This document shows positions 9,447-18,600 of a stretch of 64,000 nucleotides of DNA, piece after piece. The notes under the pieces are model-generated. The model saw nothing but the letters and a program-made list of their open reading frames with translations, did no database searches and had not been told where the DNA came from. The DNA comes from Clostridia bacterium (lineage in GTDB: Bacteria > Bacillota > Clostridia > Christensenellales > Pumilibacteraceae), in contig JAAWAB010000004.1 in NCBI GenBank assembly GCA_022791915.1, positions 143,718-207,717 on the forward strand. Reading direction: 5' to 3'. A program made the translations under genes and the position numbers. The stretch's first letter is position 1. Every line of letters begins with the position of its first letter.

Positions 9447-10115
9447 ATGCCCTTTAAGACTCCGGGAAAAACAAGCGAATATATTCGCGATTTGTTGGCG
9501 CTTCGGGCGTCGGACGCACTGGAACGCAAAATTCTGGAATATGCCGACGAGCGGTTTATTGCCGTATTGTTGCCCGAAACGGTTGCTTTTTTGCGACAGG
9601 CGGTATCTTTGTGTCGCCCGTTGCGGATTTTGGAAATCGGAACGGCAATCGGATACAGCGGCATTGTAATGTTGGGCGCCGCGCCGTCCGATGCGGTTTT
9701 ATACACGGTGGAGCAGAGCGAAGAACGAATCGAAGTAGCAAAAGATTTTTTCCGGCGGGCGGGTTTTTTGAGCCGCGTAACCTTTTATTGCGGCGATGCT
9801 ACTCAAATCGTACCCAATATCAGCGGCACGTTTGATTTCATTTTTCTGGACGGTCCCAAGGCGCAATATTGCGAGTATCTGCCTTTTTTGAGTCGTGCAT
9901 TGAGCGAAGGCGGCGTACTGTTTTGCGATAACGTGTTATACGAAGGCATGGTATCGGGAGAAAAGGAAATCAAAAATCACAAGGGCGGATTGGTGAAAAA
10001 GTTGGATTTGTTTCTTCGCAATCTAATGAAAGACAGTTCGCTGTGTTCGAGTGTTTTGCCTGTGGGAGATGGGGTGAGTTTGAGTATCAAAACACGGGAG
10101 TACATAGGCGAATGA
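9447..10115 (+). CDS. trmR: tRNA 5-hydroxyuridine methyltransferase-type O-methyltransferase (TrmR/YrrM)
   Basis: The 222-residue product is a class I SAM-dependent O-methyltransferase of the PF01596 family. The SAM motif ILEIGTAIGYSG lies near residues 54-65, and an FIFLDGPK motif supplies the metal/substrate aspartate. In Bacillus subtilis the family member YrrM (TrmR) methylates 5-hydroxyuridine at tRNA position 34 to 5-methoxyuridine, and it is encoded next to the U32 proteins TrhP that make the hydroxyuridine. Here the next gene, overlapping by four bases, is a U32 protein, so the same pathway assignment is strong. A catechol O-methyltransferase annotation would be the generic alternative. 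Confidence 0.85.
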   Translation: MPFKTPGKTSEYIRDLLALRASDALERKILEYADERFIAVLLPETVAFLRQAVSLCRPLRILEIGTAIGYSGIVMLGAAPSDAVLYTVEQSEERIEVAKDFFRRAGFLSRVTFYCGDATQIVPNISGTFDFIFLDGPKAQYCEYLPFLSRALSEGGVLFCDNVLYEGMVSGEKEIKNHKGGLVKKLDLFLRNLMKDSSLCSSVLPVGDGVSLSIKTREYIGE

Positions 10116-11329
10116 TAGAATTATTGGCGCCTGCGGGTAATCGCGAAAAATTGGAAACGGCAGTTTATTTCGGCGCCGACGCCGTATATCTGGCGGGTAA
10201 AGATTTCGGCTTGCGCGCTTATTGCGATAACTTTTCGGATACGGAGGTACCCGACGCCGTAAAATATTGCCACGAGCACGGCAAAAAAGTATATCTTACT
10301 TTGAATATTTATGCGTATGACGATGACCTTCCCAAGATAGTCGACTATGCGCGTTTTGTTCATACGGCAGGGGTGGACGGAGTAATCGTTTCCGATTTGG
10401 GAGTTGTTGTGTGCCTGAAAGAGAAGGTGCCCGACCTTGCGATACATCTTTCCACACAGGCGAATACCACCAATTCGGCGGCGGCTCGGTTTTGGGCGTC
10501 GGTAGGGGTAAAGCGTATCGTACTTGCCCGAGAAGTGAATATCGAAAACATTCGGCGTATTCGCGACGCATTACCCAAAGAAGTGGAAATCGAAGCGTTT
10601 GTTCACGGGGCAATGTGCGTAGCTTATTCGGGGAGATGCTTATTGAGCGGCGTTACTACGGGGCGGAGCGGCAATCGCGGCGAGTGTACGCAAAGTTGCC
10701 GTTGGGAATATGCACTCTGCGAAAAAACGCGGGAAGGTGAATATTTTCCCATTGCGCAAGACGCGCGCGGAACGTATATACTCAACAGTAAAGATCTCAA
10801 TATGCTACCCTATATCGATACGCTTGCGCAGGCGGGCGTTACGAGTTTCAAAATAGAAGGCAGGGCAAAAACGGCGTATTATCTTGCTACGGTGGTCAAT
10901 GCATACCGCAGGGCAATCGATTTATTTGAAAAGGTGCCTACTTCGTTTACTTTGCCGCCTTCTCTTGCTGTTGAACCGTATAAAACGAGCCATCGGCAAT
11001 TTCATACGGGATTCTATTTCGGGGCGGCACAGCAGTGTTTGGAAACAGCCAAACCCGAGCAACGGTATGAAATGAGTGCGGTGGTAAAACAGGGCGGAGC
11101 GAGTGCGGTACAAATCGAACAGCGGAATCGTTTTCGTATAGGCGACGAACTGGAAGTTTTATCTCCCGGTGAGTCGTTCGGAAAGGTGTTGCGCGTGACC
11201 GATATGCGTACACCCGAAGGAGAAAACGTGACCGACGCCAAAATCGTGCAACAACTGGTGTCGGTAAAAACGAATATTCCGCTCGCTACGGGCGATATTC
11301 TCCGCAAAAAAGTCTGCGAAAAAAAATAA
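10112..11329 (+). CDS. trhP: U32 family protein, tRNA U34 hydroxylation (TrhP-like)
   Basis: The start is ATG 10112, which overlaps the trmR stop (ATGA); the frame is open upstream but the protein from MIELLAPAGN onward matches the family N-terminus. The product is 405 residues. It carries the U32 signature EAFVHGAMCVAYSGRCLLS, followed by the second cysteine cluster (NRGECTQSCRW) that characterises the group. U32 proteins of this type (TrhP/YrrN/YrrO, YegQ) use prephenate in hydroxylating wobble uridine of tRNAs. The older collagenase-like peptidase label is not supported for this subgroup. It is translationally coupled to trmR, so the pair should form 5-methoxyuridine-34. A terminator follows. 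Confidence 0.85.
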   Translation: MIELLAPAGNREKLETAVYFGADAVYLAGKDFGLRAYCDNFSDTEVPDAVKYCHEHGKKVYLTLNIYAYDDDLPKIVDYARFVHTAGVDGVIVSDLGVVVCLKEKVPDLAIHLSTQANTTNSAAARFWASVGVKRIVLAREVNIENIRRIRDALPKEVEIEAFVHGAMCVAYSGRCLLSGVTTGRSGNRGECTQSCRWEYALCEKTREGEYFPIAQDARGTYILNSKDLNMLPYIDTLAQAGVTSFKIEGRAKTAYYLATVVNAYRRAIDLFEKVPTSFTLPPSLAVEPYKTSHRQFHTGFYFGAAQQCLETAKPEQRYEMSAVVKQGGASAVQIEQRNRFRIGDELEVLSPGESFGKVLRVTDMRTPEGENVTDAKIVQQLVSVKTNIPLATGDILRKKVCEKK

Positions 11330-11352
11330 ACAGAGCATAAAGTATTTTTCAA

Positions 11353-11390
11353 ACGTCTTTTACGACATACTTGTTGTAAAGGGCGTTTTT
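11353..11390 (+). terminator. Terminator after trhP
   Basis: ACGTCTTTTAC (11353-11363) pairs with GTAAAGGGCGT (11376-11386), including two G-U pairs, and runs into five T residues. Confidence 0.75.
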
Positions 11391-11467
11391 GTGTGGGACA
11401 GGCAAAATTCGACAAAATTCATCATATAATGTATGGTCGCATTTTCTATGCGGGAGGAGTGCATTAT

Positions 11468-12160
11468 ATGATATTTGAAAGTTTTCTGACCTTTTTGAGT
11501 AAAGTATTTTGCTTTACGTCGTATGTTAACAACAAAGGGTCGTTTCCGCAACCGTTGTCGCCCGAAGAAGAAAGAGAATGTATCGAGCGCACCAAACAAG
11601 GCGACGGTGCGGCGCGGGAGAAACTGATTCGTCACAATCTTCGTCTTGTGGCGCATATTGTGAAAAAGTATTCCAATGCGGGCGAAGCGGACGATTTGAT
11701 TTCGGTGGGGAGCATCGGACTCATTAAAGGTATCGAAACGTTTGAATACGGAAAAGGAAGTCAGCTTGCCACCTATGCGGCAAAGTGTATCGAAAACGAA
11801 ATTTTAATGTACATACGCGCCAACAAAAAGCACCGTTGCAACGTCAGTCTTGCCGAATCGGTGGGCGTGGATAAAGAGGGTAACGAAATCACGCTTATGG
11901 ATATATTGCCCGTAAAAGAAGACAGTGTGTTCAAAAAAGTGGAAACGGGAATTCTGATTGAAAAGGTACTCAAAGTGATTGATACTTCTCTATCGGGCAG
12001 GGAACACAAAATCATTTGCCTGCGTTACGGAATCGGACATCCGCGCACGTATACGCAGTTGGAAATAGCCGCCATGTTGGGTATATCGCGCAGTTATGTA
12101 TCTCGTATCGAAAAAAAGGCTATCGACAAAATCGCCAAGGAACTCAATTGCGGCGTCTAA
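11468..12160 (+). CDS. sigK: Sporulation-type RNA polymerase sigma factor, SigK-like (pro-sigma-K)
   Basis: The start is ATG 11468, seven bases after GGGAGGAG (about 11452-11459). The product is 230 residues. Residues 1-19 are hydrophobic and resemble the pro-sigma-K prosequence; then come SYV, FPQPLSPEEE and HNLRLVAHIVKKY, all hallmarks of sigma-K/sigma-E group factors. Region 4 ends in a helix-turn-helix with GISRSYVSRIEKKA. In Bacillus sigma-K directs late mother-cell transcription after prosequence cleavage by SpoIVFB. The gene is contiguous, with no skin-type prophage interruption. A CATATAAT at 11423-11430 resembles a sigma-E/K-type -10 element, but I see no convincing -35. SigE is the main alternative identity; the FPQPLS motif and length favour SigK. 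Confidence 0.85.
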   Translation: MIFESFLTFLSKVFCFTSYVNNKGSFPQPLSPEEERECIERTKQGDGAAREKLIRHNLRLVAHIVKKYSNAGEADDLISVGSIGLIKGIETFEYGKGSQLATYAAKCIENEILMYIRANKKHRCNVSLAESVGVDKEGNEITLMDILPVKEDSVFKKVETGILIEKVLKVIDTSLSGREHKIICLRYGIGHPRTYTQLEIAAMLGISRSYVSRIEKKAIDKIAKELNCGV

Positions 12161-12190
12161 AAGAAATCGGACGCATACGGGTGTAAACGC

Positions 12191-12220
12191 TTGCCAAAAG
12201 GCGCGAGAAAAGTGTATACT
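12191..12220 (+). promoter_or_regulatory. SigA-type promoter for rnpB
   Basis: TTGCCA (12191-12196), 18-base spacer, TATACT (12215-12220), placing the start within a few bases of the RNase P RNA 5' end. Confidence 0.75.
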
Positions 12221-12231
12221 TTTACGGATAA

Positions 12232-12548
12232 GATGACCGAACGGTTGCGTGCGCTCGTCGTGCGAGGAAAGTCCGAACACCACAGGAACAGAATGCCGGC
12301 TAACTACCGGTGAAGGCGACTTCAAGGAAAGTGCAACAGAAACAGACCGCCCGCAAGGGTAAGGATGGAAAGGCGGGGTAAGAGCCCACCGCTCCGACGG
12401 CGACGTCGGGGGCTGTGTAAACCCCATTCGGTGCAAGATGTGGAATCATTGGTTTGTTCCGACCGATTCCGAAATCGCTCGATTCCTTTGGCAACAAAGG
12501 AACCAGACAGATAACCGTTCTCGACAGAATTCGGCTTACAGGTCATGC
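12232..12548 (+). ncRNA. rnpB: RNase P RNA (catalytic subunit)
   Basis: The conserved RNase P RNA blocks are present in order: GAGGAAAGTCCGAACACC near 12263, ACAGAA, an A-rich block ending GGTAAGAGCCCACCG near 12377, and near the 3' end GACAGAATTCGGCTTACAGG. The outer helix P1 is formed by ATGACC (12233-12238) with GGTCAT (12541-12546), which sets the boundaries. This ribozyme cleaves 5' leaders from pre-tRNAs. The layout looks more like ancestral type A than Bacillus type B, but that needs folding. It has its own promoter and an excellent terminator directly after it. Confidence 0.95.
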
Positions 12549-12555
12549 TTACCGC

Positions 12556-12593
12556 AAAATAAACGCAGAAGTTTTTTCTGCGTTTATTTTTTT
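12556..12593 (+). terminator. Strong terminator of rnpB
   Basis: AAATAAACGCAGAA (12557-12570) pairs perfectly with TTCTGCGTTTATTT (12576-12589) around a five-base loop, followed by more T residues. It ends only about 26 bases before the next start codon. Confidence 0.92.
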
Positions 12594-12618
12594 CGCAATC
12601 GGAAATAATCCGTTTACT

Positions 12619-15600
12619 ATGAAACTCGTATTGTGTGCGCTGATTATCGGTTTGTTTCTTCTTTACATTGTTCGCGTGTGCCGTAAGGCAACGGAACCTG
12701 CTTTTGCCGTAAAAGGAATTCTCACGGGAGAAAAACTGAATTATATGATGTCGGCGCTTGCGTTCGGGGCAAAAAAGACGCAAAAGGGGAACGGAATCGG
12801 GTTGCATTCTCTTCGGCGGATTTTGTATGCCGCTCGGAAAACGGCGGGCGAGGCGCTTGCAAACGAGAAATATCTGCATGATTGCGAACGTATTCTTTTC
12901 AATGACTTTTATCTGATTGAAGAAACGTTGTCTTGTGTTTACGAGGCGCGCAAATCGTTGCGCGCTCTTCCGCATGTGCACGGAATACCGCGCTTGTATT
13001 CCTTGTGCGAATTGTTGGTAAAAAGTGTAGGCGGCGTGGTGAGTGAAGAATCGGTTCGCTCCGCCGTTTGTGCCTATACGGCGGAAACGCCGCTTACGTA
13101 TTCCGAATTATCGGCGTTGGATACGATGTTGCAGGTTGCTCTGTGCGAGTATCTTGCCGTGTATGCACAAAAAATCATGCGCATGCGCGAGCGGATTGAC
13201 TGCGGCGAAACGGACCGAAAAAACAATCGAATCGATTACGCATTGTTGCGTAAAAACGACTATGTATACGGATTGTGTGCAACGGCAGACGATACGTTTT
13301 TGCGTGAAAACCGTATTCTTGCGGGAGAAGATATGCGGGCGCGTTTGGACCGTTTTATGCTCACCGTTGCGGAATATAACGCGCATATTTCGGCGGCAAT
13401 CCGTTCGTTGCACACCGTTCGCAGTTTTTTCTGCGAAGAGTTCGTGCAAAAACTGTCGCCCGTGTATGCGGTGCTCGACGAAGGAGATGCTACGTTTGCA
13501 AGACTTTCGCTTTCTACCAAATCAATGTATTTGCACGAGATTGCAAGATTGGCGCGAATTCGTCGCACTACCGAAAAGAGCATCGCGTCCGAAATTCTGT
13601 TTTCCGCAACCAAAAACGGAAAAGACATATCCGAATACTTGTTGCCTGCGTTGCATGACAAAGCGTTTCAGCGTTTGTATATTGCGGGAATTATCGGAGC
13701 CGTTGTTGTTTCGGCGATTGTATGGGCTTTGATTGTACCCCGATGGGGGTGGTTGTGCGCTATAATCGGAATCCCCGTTTTGCTGTTCGGGGTGCACTTT
13801 TTATGGCAAGCACTTGCAAAGCGTGTTGTTCGACGGCGTAGATTGCCTGCCTACGACGTGCGGAGTCTTGATACGCAAAAAGATGCGACCAATGTGCTCC
13901 TGCCGTGTTTTGCCGCAACGGGCGGCGATATAGAGAACGCTTTTGAACATCTTGCTACGGTTGCCGCCGCCAATCCGCAGCCGCTTTTTTCCTACTGTTT
14001 GCTATTCGATTATCCGCGGAGCGATACGGATGAAACGCTTTCGGACGTGGGGCTGAACGAAAAAATCAAATACGAATATGCTCGTTTGGGTGGGCTTTCC
14101 GAAAAGGTATGCGTTATGGTGCGCCGTCGCAAACGCGTGACGGGAGAAGAATATTATCAGGGATATGAAAAAAAGCGGGGCGCCGTTCTCGACTTCAATC
14201 ACTGTGTTTTGTGCGGCGACGGAGATTTTGCTTTGCTGTTGGGGAAAATGAACCGTAATGCAAAATACGCCATTACGCTCGATTCGGATACGCTGACTGG
14301 TGACTGTGCCGAACTGGTGGCTACCATGTCGCACCCGTATTGTAAAAATTTTGCCGTGTTGTCGCTACGGTGCGCGACCAATCGGAACGGCACCGCATAT
14401 GCCCGATTGTTTTCGGGCGAAACGGGTCCGGGCAGATATCGCCGCGACGGTGACAACGTATATCATCATTTGTTCGGTTTGGGAAATTATACGGGAAAGG
14501 GAATCTACAACGTCAGCATGTTTCAGAATCGGGTGTCGGACGTTTTTCCCGATAACAGGATATTAAGCCATGATTTCATCGAGGGCGCAATGGCGGGGTG
14601 CTTGGATACGTCCGCTGCCGCCGCAGAAGATTTTCCGCAGACGTTCGACGATGATTTCACGCGTCGACTTCGTTGGCTTCGCGGGGATTGGCAACTGTTG
14701 CCGTATGTTTTTCCGCGTATCAAAGATAAAGGCGGGAGCAAGCGGAGAAATCCCCTGAATCCCGTTTCAAAATACGCGATTCTATCCAATCTGGTGTTGT
14801 CGGTTGTGCCCGTTACGCAAATACTGTTGCTGCTGTTCGCTTTATTTTTTGCGCCTTATGGTTCCGTATTTGTGCTTGCGTTACTGCCGCAACTGTTGCG
14901 CGCCGTGTTTGCGGTGCGTGCCTTTATGCGTCATCCCAAGCAGATGCTGATGGAATGGGGAAGAGGTTTATTCGATATTGCCGTGTTGCCTACCGTAGCG
15001 ATTTACGAATTGTGTGCCGTGGTTGTTACGCTCGGTCGGTTGATTACAAAACGCAAGTTGTTGGAGTGGCGTGTTTTCGCGCATGCAAAGGGAAGAATTT
15101 CCTTTCTTGCCAATCCTGCCGCCGCCGCGCTGTTTACGGTATGGGCGGCGGTGTTCGGAAAGTCGCCTGTTTTTTTCGTTTTGGCTTTGTTGTTTTGCGC
15201 GGGCGCCGTGGTACCGGCGTTGTTGTCCGTTCAATCGGAAAGTTCCGTACGTTCGGACGCCTTGTTGTCGCTTGTTACCGATGCCGCCAAAGATACGTTT
15301 GCCTATTTCGACGCGCAGGAAAAGTTATACAAACTGCCGTGCGACTGCTATCAGGAAGATAACGGAAAAGGTTGGTGCGCGCGTACGTCGCCCACCAATA
15401 TCGGTATGGCGCTTGTTGCTTACGCTTCGGCGTACGAAGTGGGACTTATCGATAAAGAACGGTTGCTGTCGTATATAGAACGAATAATTTCGGCTGTGGA
15501 AAAATGCGAGAAATATAGGGGAAATCTTTATAACTGGTATGACTGCAAAACGCTTGCCGTTCTGCCGCGTCGGTTTGTTTCTACGGTAGACAGCGGTAAT

Positions 15601-18600
15601 TTTGTGGCGTCGCTCGCTCTTGCGCGAACGTATGCGAACGGTGCGTTGGCAAACCGTATCGATACGTTGATTGAAAATACCGATTTGCATGCGCTTTACG
15701 ACAATAAGCGTAAACTGTTTTACATCGGTTACGATGATGAACGAAAAGAGCACACATACAATCATTACGATTTGGCGGGTAGCGAGAGCATGCTCACGTA
15801 TCTTGTGGCGTGCGGCTACGGTAAAGTGCCCAAAGACGCCTTCTATATGCTCAACCGTCATGCCGTTTCCGTGGGAAAGCATCGCACCGTTTTCAGTTGG
15901 ACGGGCGGAATGTTCGAATATCTGATGAGCCGTCTGTTTATAGCGCCCAGGCAAGATACGCTTTCGGGGCAGGCGATGGCGGGCGCCGTGGGTGCGCACG
16001 TAGAGTTTGCCGCGCAGCGGAAAAGCGACGTGTGGGGTGTGTCGGAGTGCCGCTATAATGCCGTGGACGATGTAGGCGGTAACCTGTACAGGGCGTTCGG
16101 AGTTCCCGATATCGCGCACAGCGATGTGCCCGAAAATCCGCCGTATGCGCCGTATGCCGCATTTTTGGCTTTGCCGTATGTTTCCGACCGACGATTCACC
16201 GATTGTATGGATGCTTATCTTGCCGCAGGTGTACACGGTAAGTGGGGATATTACGAATCGACGGACGGCGGGGTTGCCGTTAAAAGCTATATGACGCATC
16301 ATCAGGGAATGATTCTGGCGTCGTGCGCAAATGCGCTCAAAACCGATTGTTTGTGCGCACGGTTGCAAACTCTGCCGCAATGGCGGGCAATGCTGTTTCT
16401 GTGCGGCGAAGAACGGATATCGTCCGCTCGCAGAAAAAAGAAGTTTCCGTCTGCAAATCCTCCCGCGGAGATTGCCGACGAAGGCGTATATCTTTGCAAA
16501 TGCGGTAACTTTTCCGCGATTGCGACCGCCGACCGTGTTTTCGCGCGGCATGCGGGTAAATGCCTGCTACGCAATTTGCGTGTCTGTGTAGAAGAAAACG
16601 AGCGTTTCGATTTGCTTCGCGGAGAGTTTTATGCGAGAGAAAGCGCCGTTTGGGAATTGCGGGAAAGCGATTTGCTGTGCCGAAGCGAACTGACCGTACT
16701 GCCGTCGCCGCTTGGTATAGCGTTACGGGTGGAGTGTCGAAACATATCTTCCAAAGAAAGAGAATTGCGATTCGTTGCCTGTGCCGAACCTGTTTTGGCT
16801 CGGGAACAGGATTACGAAGCACATCCCGCATATTCCCGTATGTTCGTTGAAACGGGCGGGGAAGAACGATATATGTGGGCGCGTCGCCGAAACGAAAGCA
16901 CCACTGCGTTATATTGTCTTTCCGCGCCTGCCGATGTGACATACAGCGGCGATAAAGGGGATTTTTACGGAAGGGGCAAAAGTTTGCGGTTCGGACAGAA
17001 TCTCAATCCTTTTCTTTACGGTTCGTTTGCGATGTCGGTGGGCGCGGGAGAAACTTGTTCGTTTACCTGCTATTATCTTGTTGCCGAAACGTTCGAGCAG
17101 GCAGAACATGCCGCCCGCATGGCATTGTCGCCCGACGCCGTGGCGCGTTTTGTCGGCTCGTCGGCGCAACTTGCCCGTGCCGTTCCGCGTAAGGCTCGGA
17201 AAGAAGCGGCAAAACTTCTTGCCTGCGCATATAACGCCTTGCAAGTAGAAGGTGTTTCCCCCGACAAACCGGCAATCGTGTGCGAGATTACATCCGTTTC
17301 GTTGGAAACACTTGCGGGAATATTGGAAGCGTATCGCTTTTTGTATGAAGCGGGATTTGATTTTCGTCTGGTCTTTTTCGGTCGCAAACTTCGCAATGAA
17401 TATCCCGCCCGGTTTTTCGATACCGAGCGTGCTATCGAACTGTCGGGAATCCGTTCGGCGGCAGGCGATAACGTGACGGTTATCCAATGTGACGAAAGCG
17501 CATACAAACAATGCAGACAACATGCGGCGAATAACGCCATAACGCAGAGAATGCGTTTCAAAAACGGAGTTCCCGTTCCCGACGAGCGGCAAAACGTTTC
17601 ATTTGCGGTTTGCGCAAGCGGCGGTGATACGTGCCCGCCGTTGTCGTTGCCCGCGCTTGTTCGTAAAACGGGTATGGGCGGATTTACGCAGGACGGCGCG
17701 TATTTTGCCGATTTAACCGAAACGGACACGCCCGCGCCGTGGTGTAATATTATTGCCGACGGTCGGTTCGGCACGGTGATAACCGAAAGTGGCGGGGGAT
17801 TCACGTTTGGCGTCAATTCCCGTCAGGCGAAACTGACCGAATGGAATAACGACCCCATTGTAGACGACGTATCCGAACTGATTGTTTTGCACGACGGGCA
17901 AACGTCGTGGAGTGTCACAAAAAAACCGTTGCCTGCCGTGGACGCGCAATATACCGTATTACATGCGCGTGGTTATACCGAATTTTCGTGCGCTTGTCGC
18001 GGAATTACGGCGCGATTGCATGTTTTTCCTGCGCATGGCGAAAGCAGAAAAGTATATCGGTTAGAGCTTTTCAATCACACACCGAAGGAAAAAACGGTCG
18101 GCGCGGTTTTTTGCGTTCGACCCGTGGCGGGAGATTTTCGTAGCAACACGTTTGCTTCGTTGGAAGAAAAATTTGACGATTGCGGTTTACGTATCGGTTG
18201 CGGATTGAACGGAAACGAAATGTATGTGCAAGCTGACCGAAAAAGCACCGCTATCGCCGCCGATATTCGTGACGGCGGTTTACGGCTGTATCGCAATCTG
18301 ACAAAAAACAGACACTATTGGGGAATTACGGCTCCCGTCGTATTGGGTGCGGAAGAAACGCAGACAGTCTGCTTTTCTTTGTCTGTGGAACCTATCGATT
18401 TTTCGGAGTCTGCCGAAGATTTGCAATACCGCTCGTTTGCGTTCTATAACAAACTTTGTCGCATTACTTTTGACGGTGAATTCGGGTATTTAACCGAATG
18501 GTTGCCGTATCAGGTATACAACAGCCGCTTTGCGGCACGCACGGGATTTTATCAGGTGAGTGGTGCTTACGGATTCCGCGACCAACTGCAAGACTGTTTG

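Noticed and set aside
12454..12618. Upstream extension of the glucan synthase frame into rnpB
   Set aside because: The segment is RNase P RNA plus its terminator; the first usable ATG is 12619.
15325..16551. 408-codon minus-strand frame inside the glucan synthase gene
   Set aside because: Shadow of the plus-strand gene; biased composition and no support.
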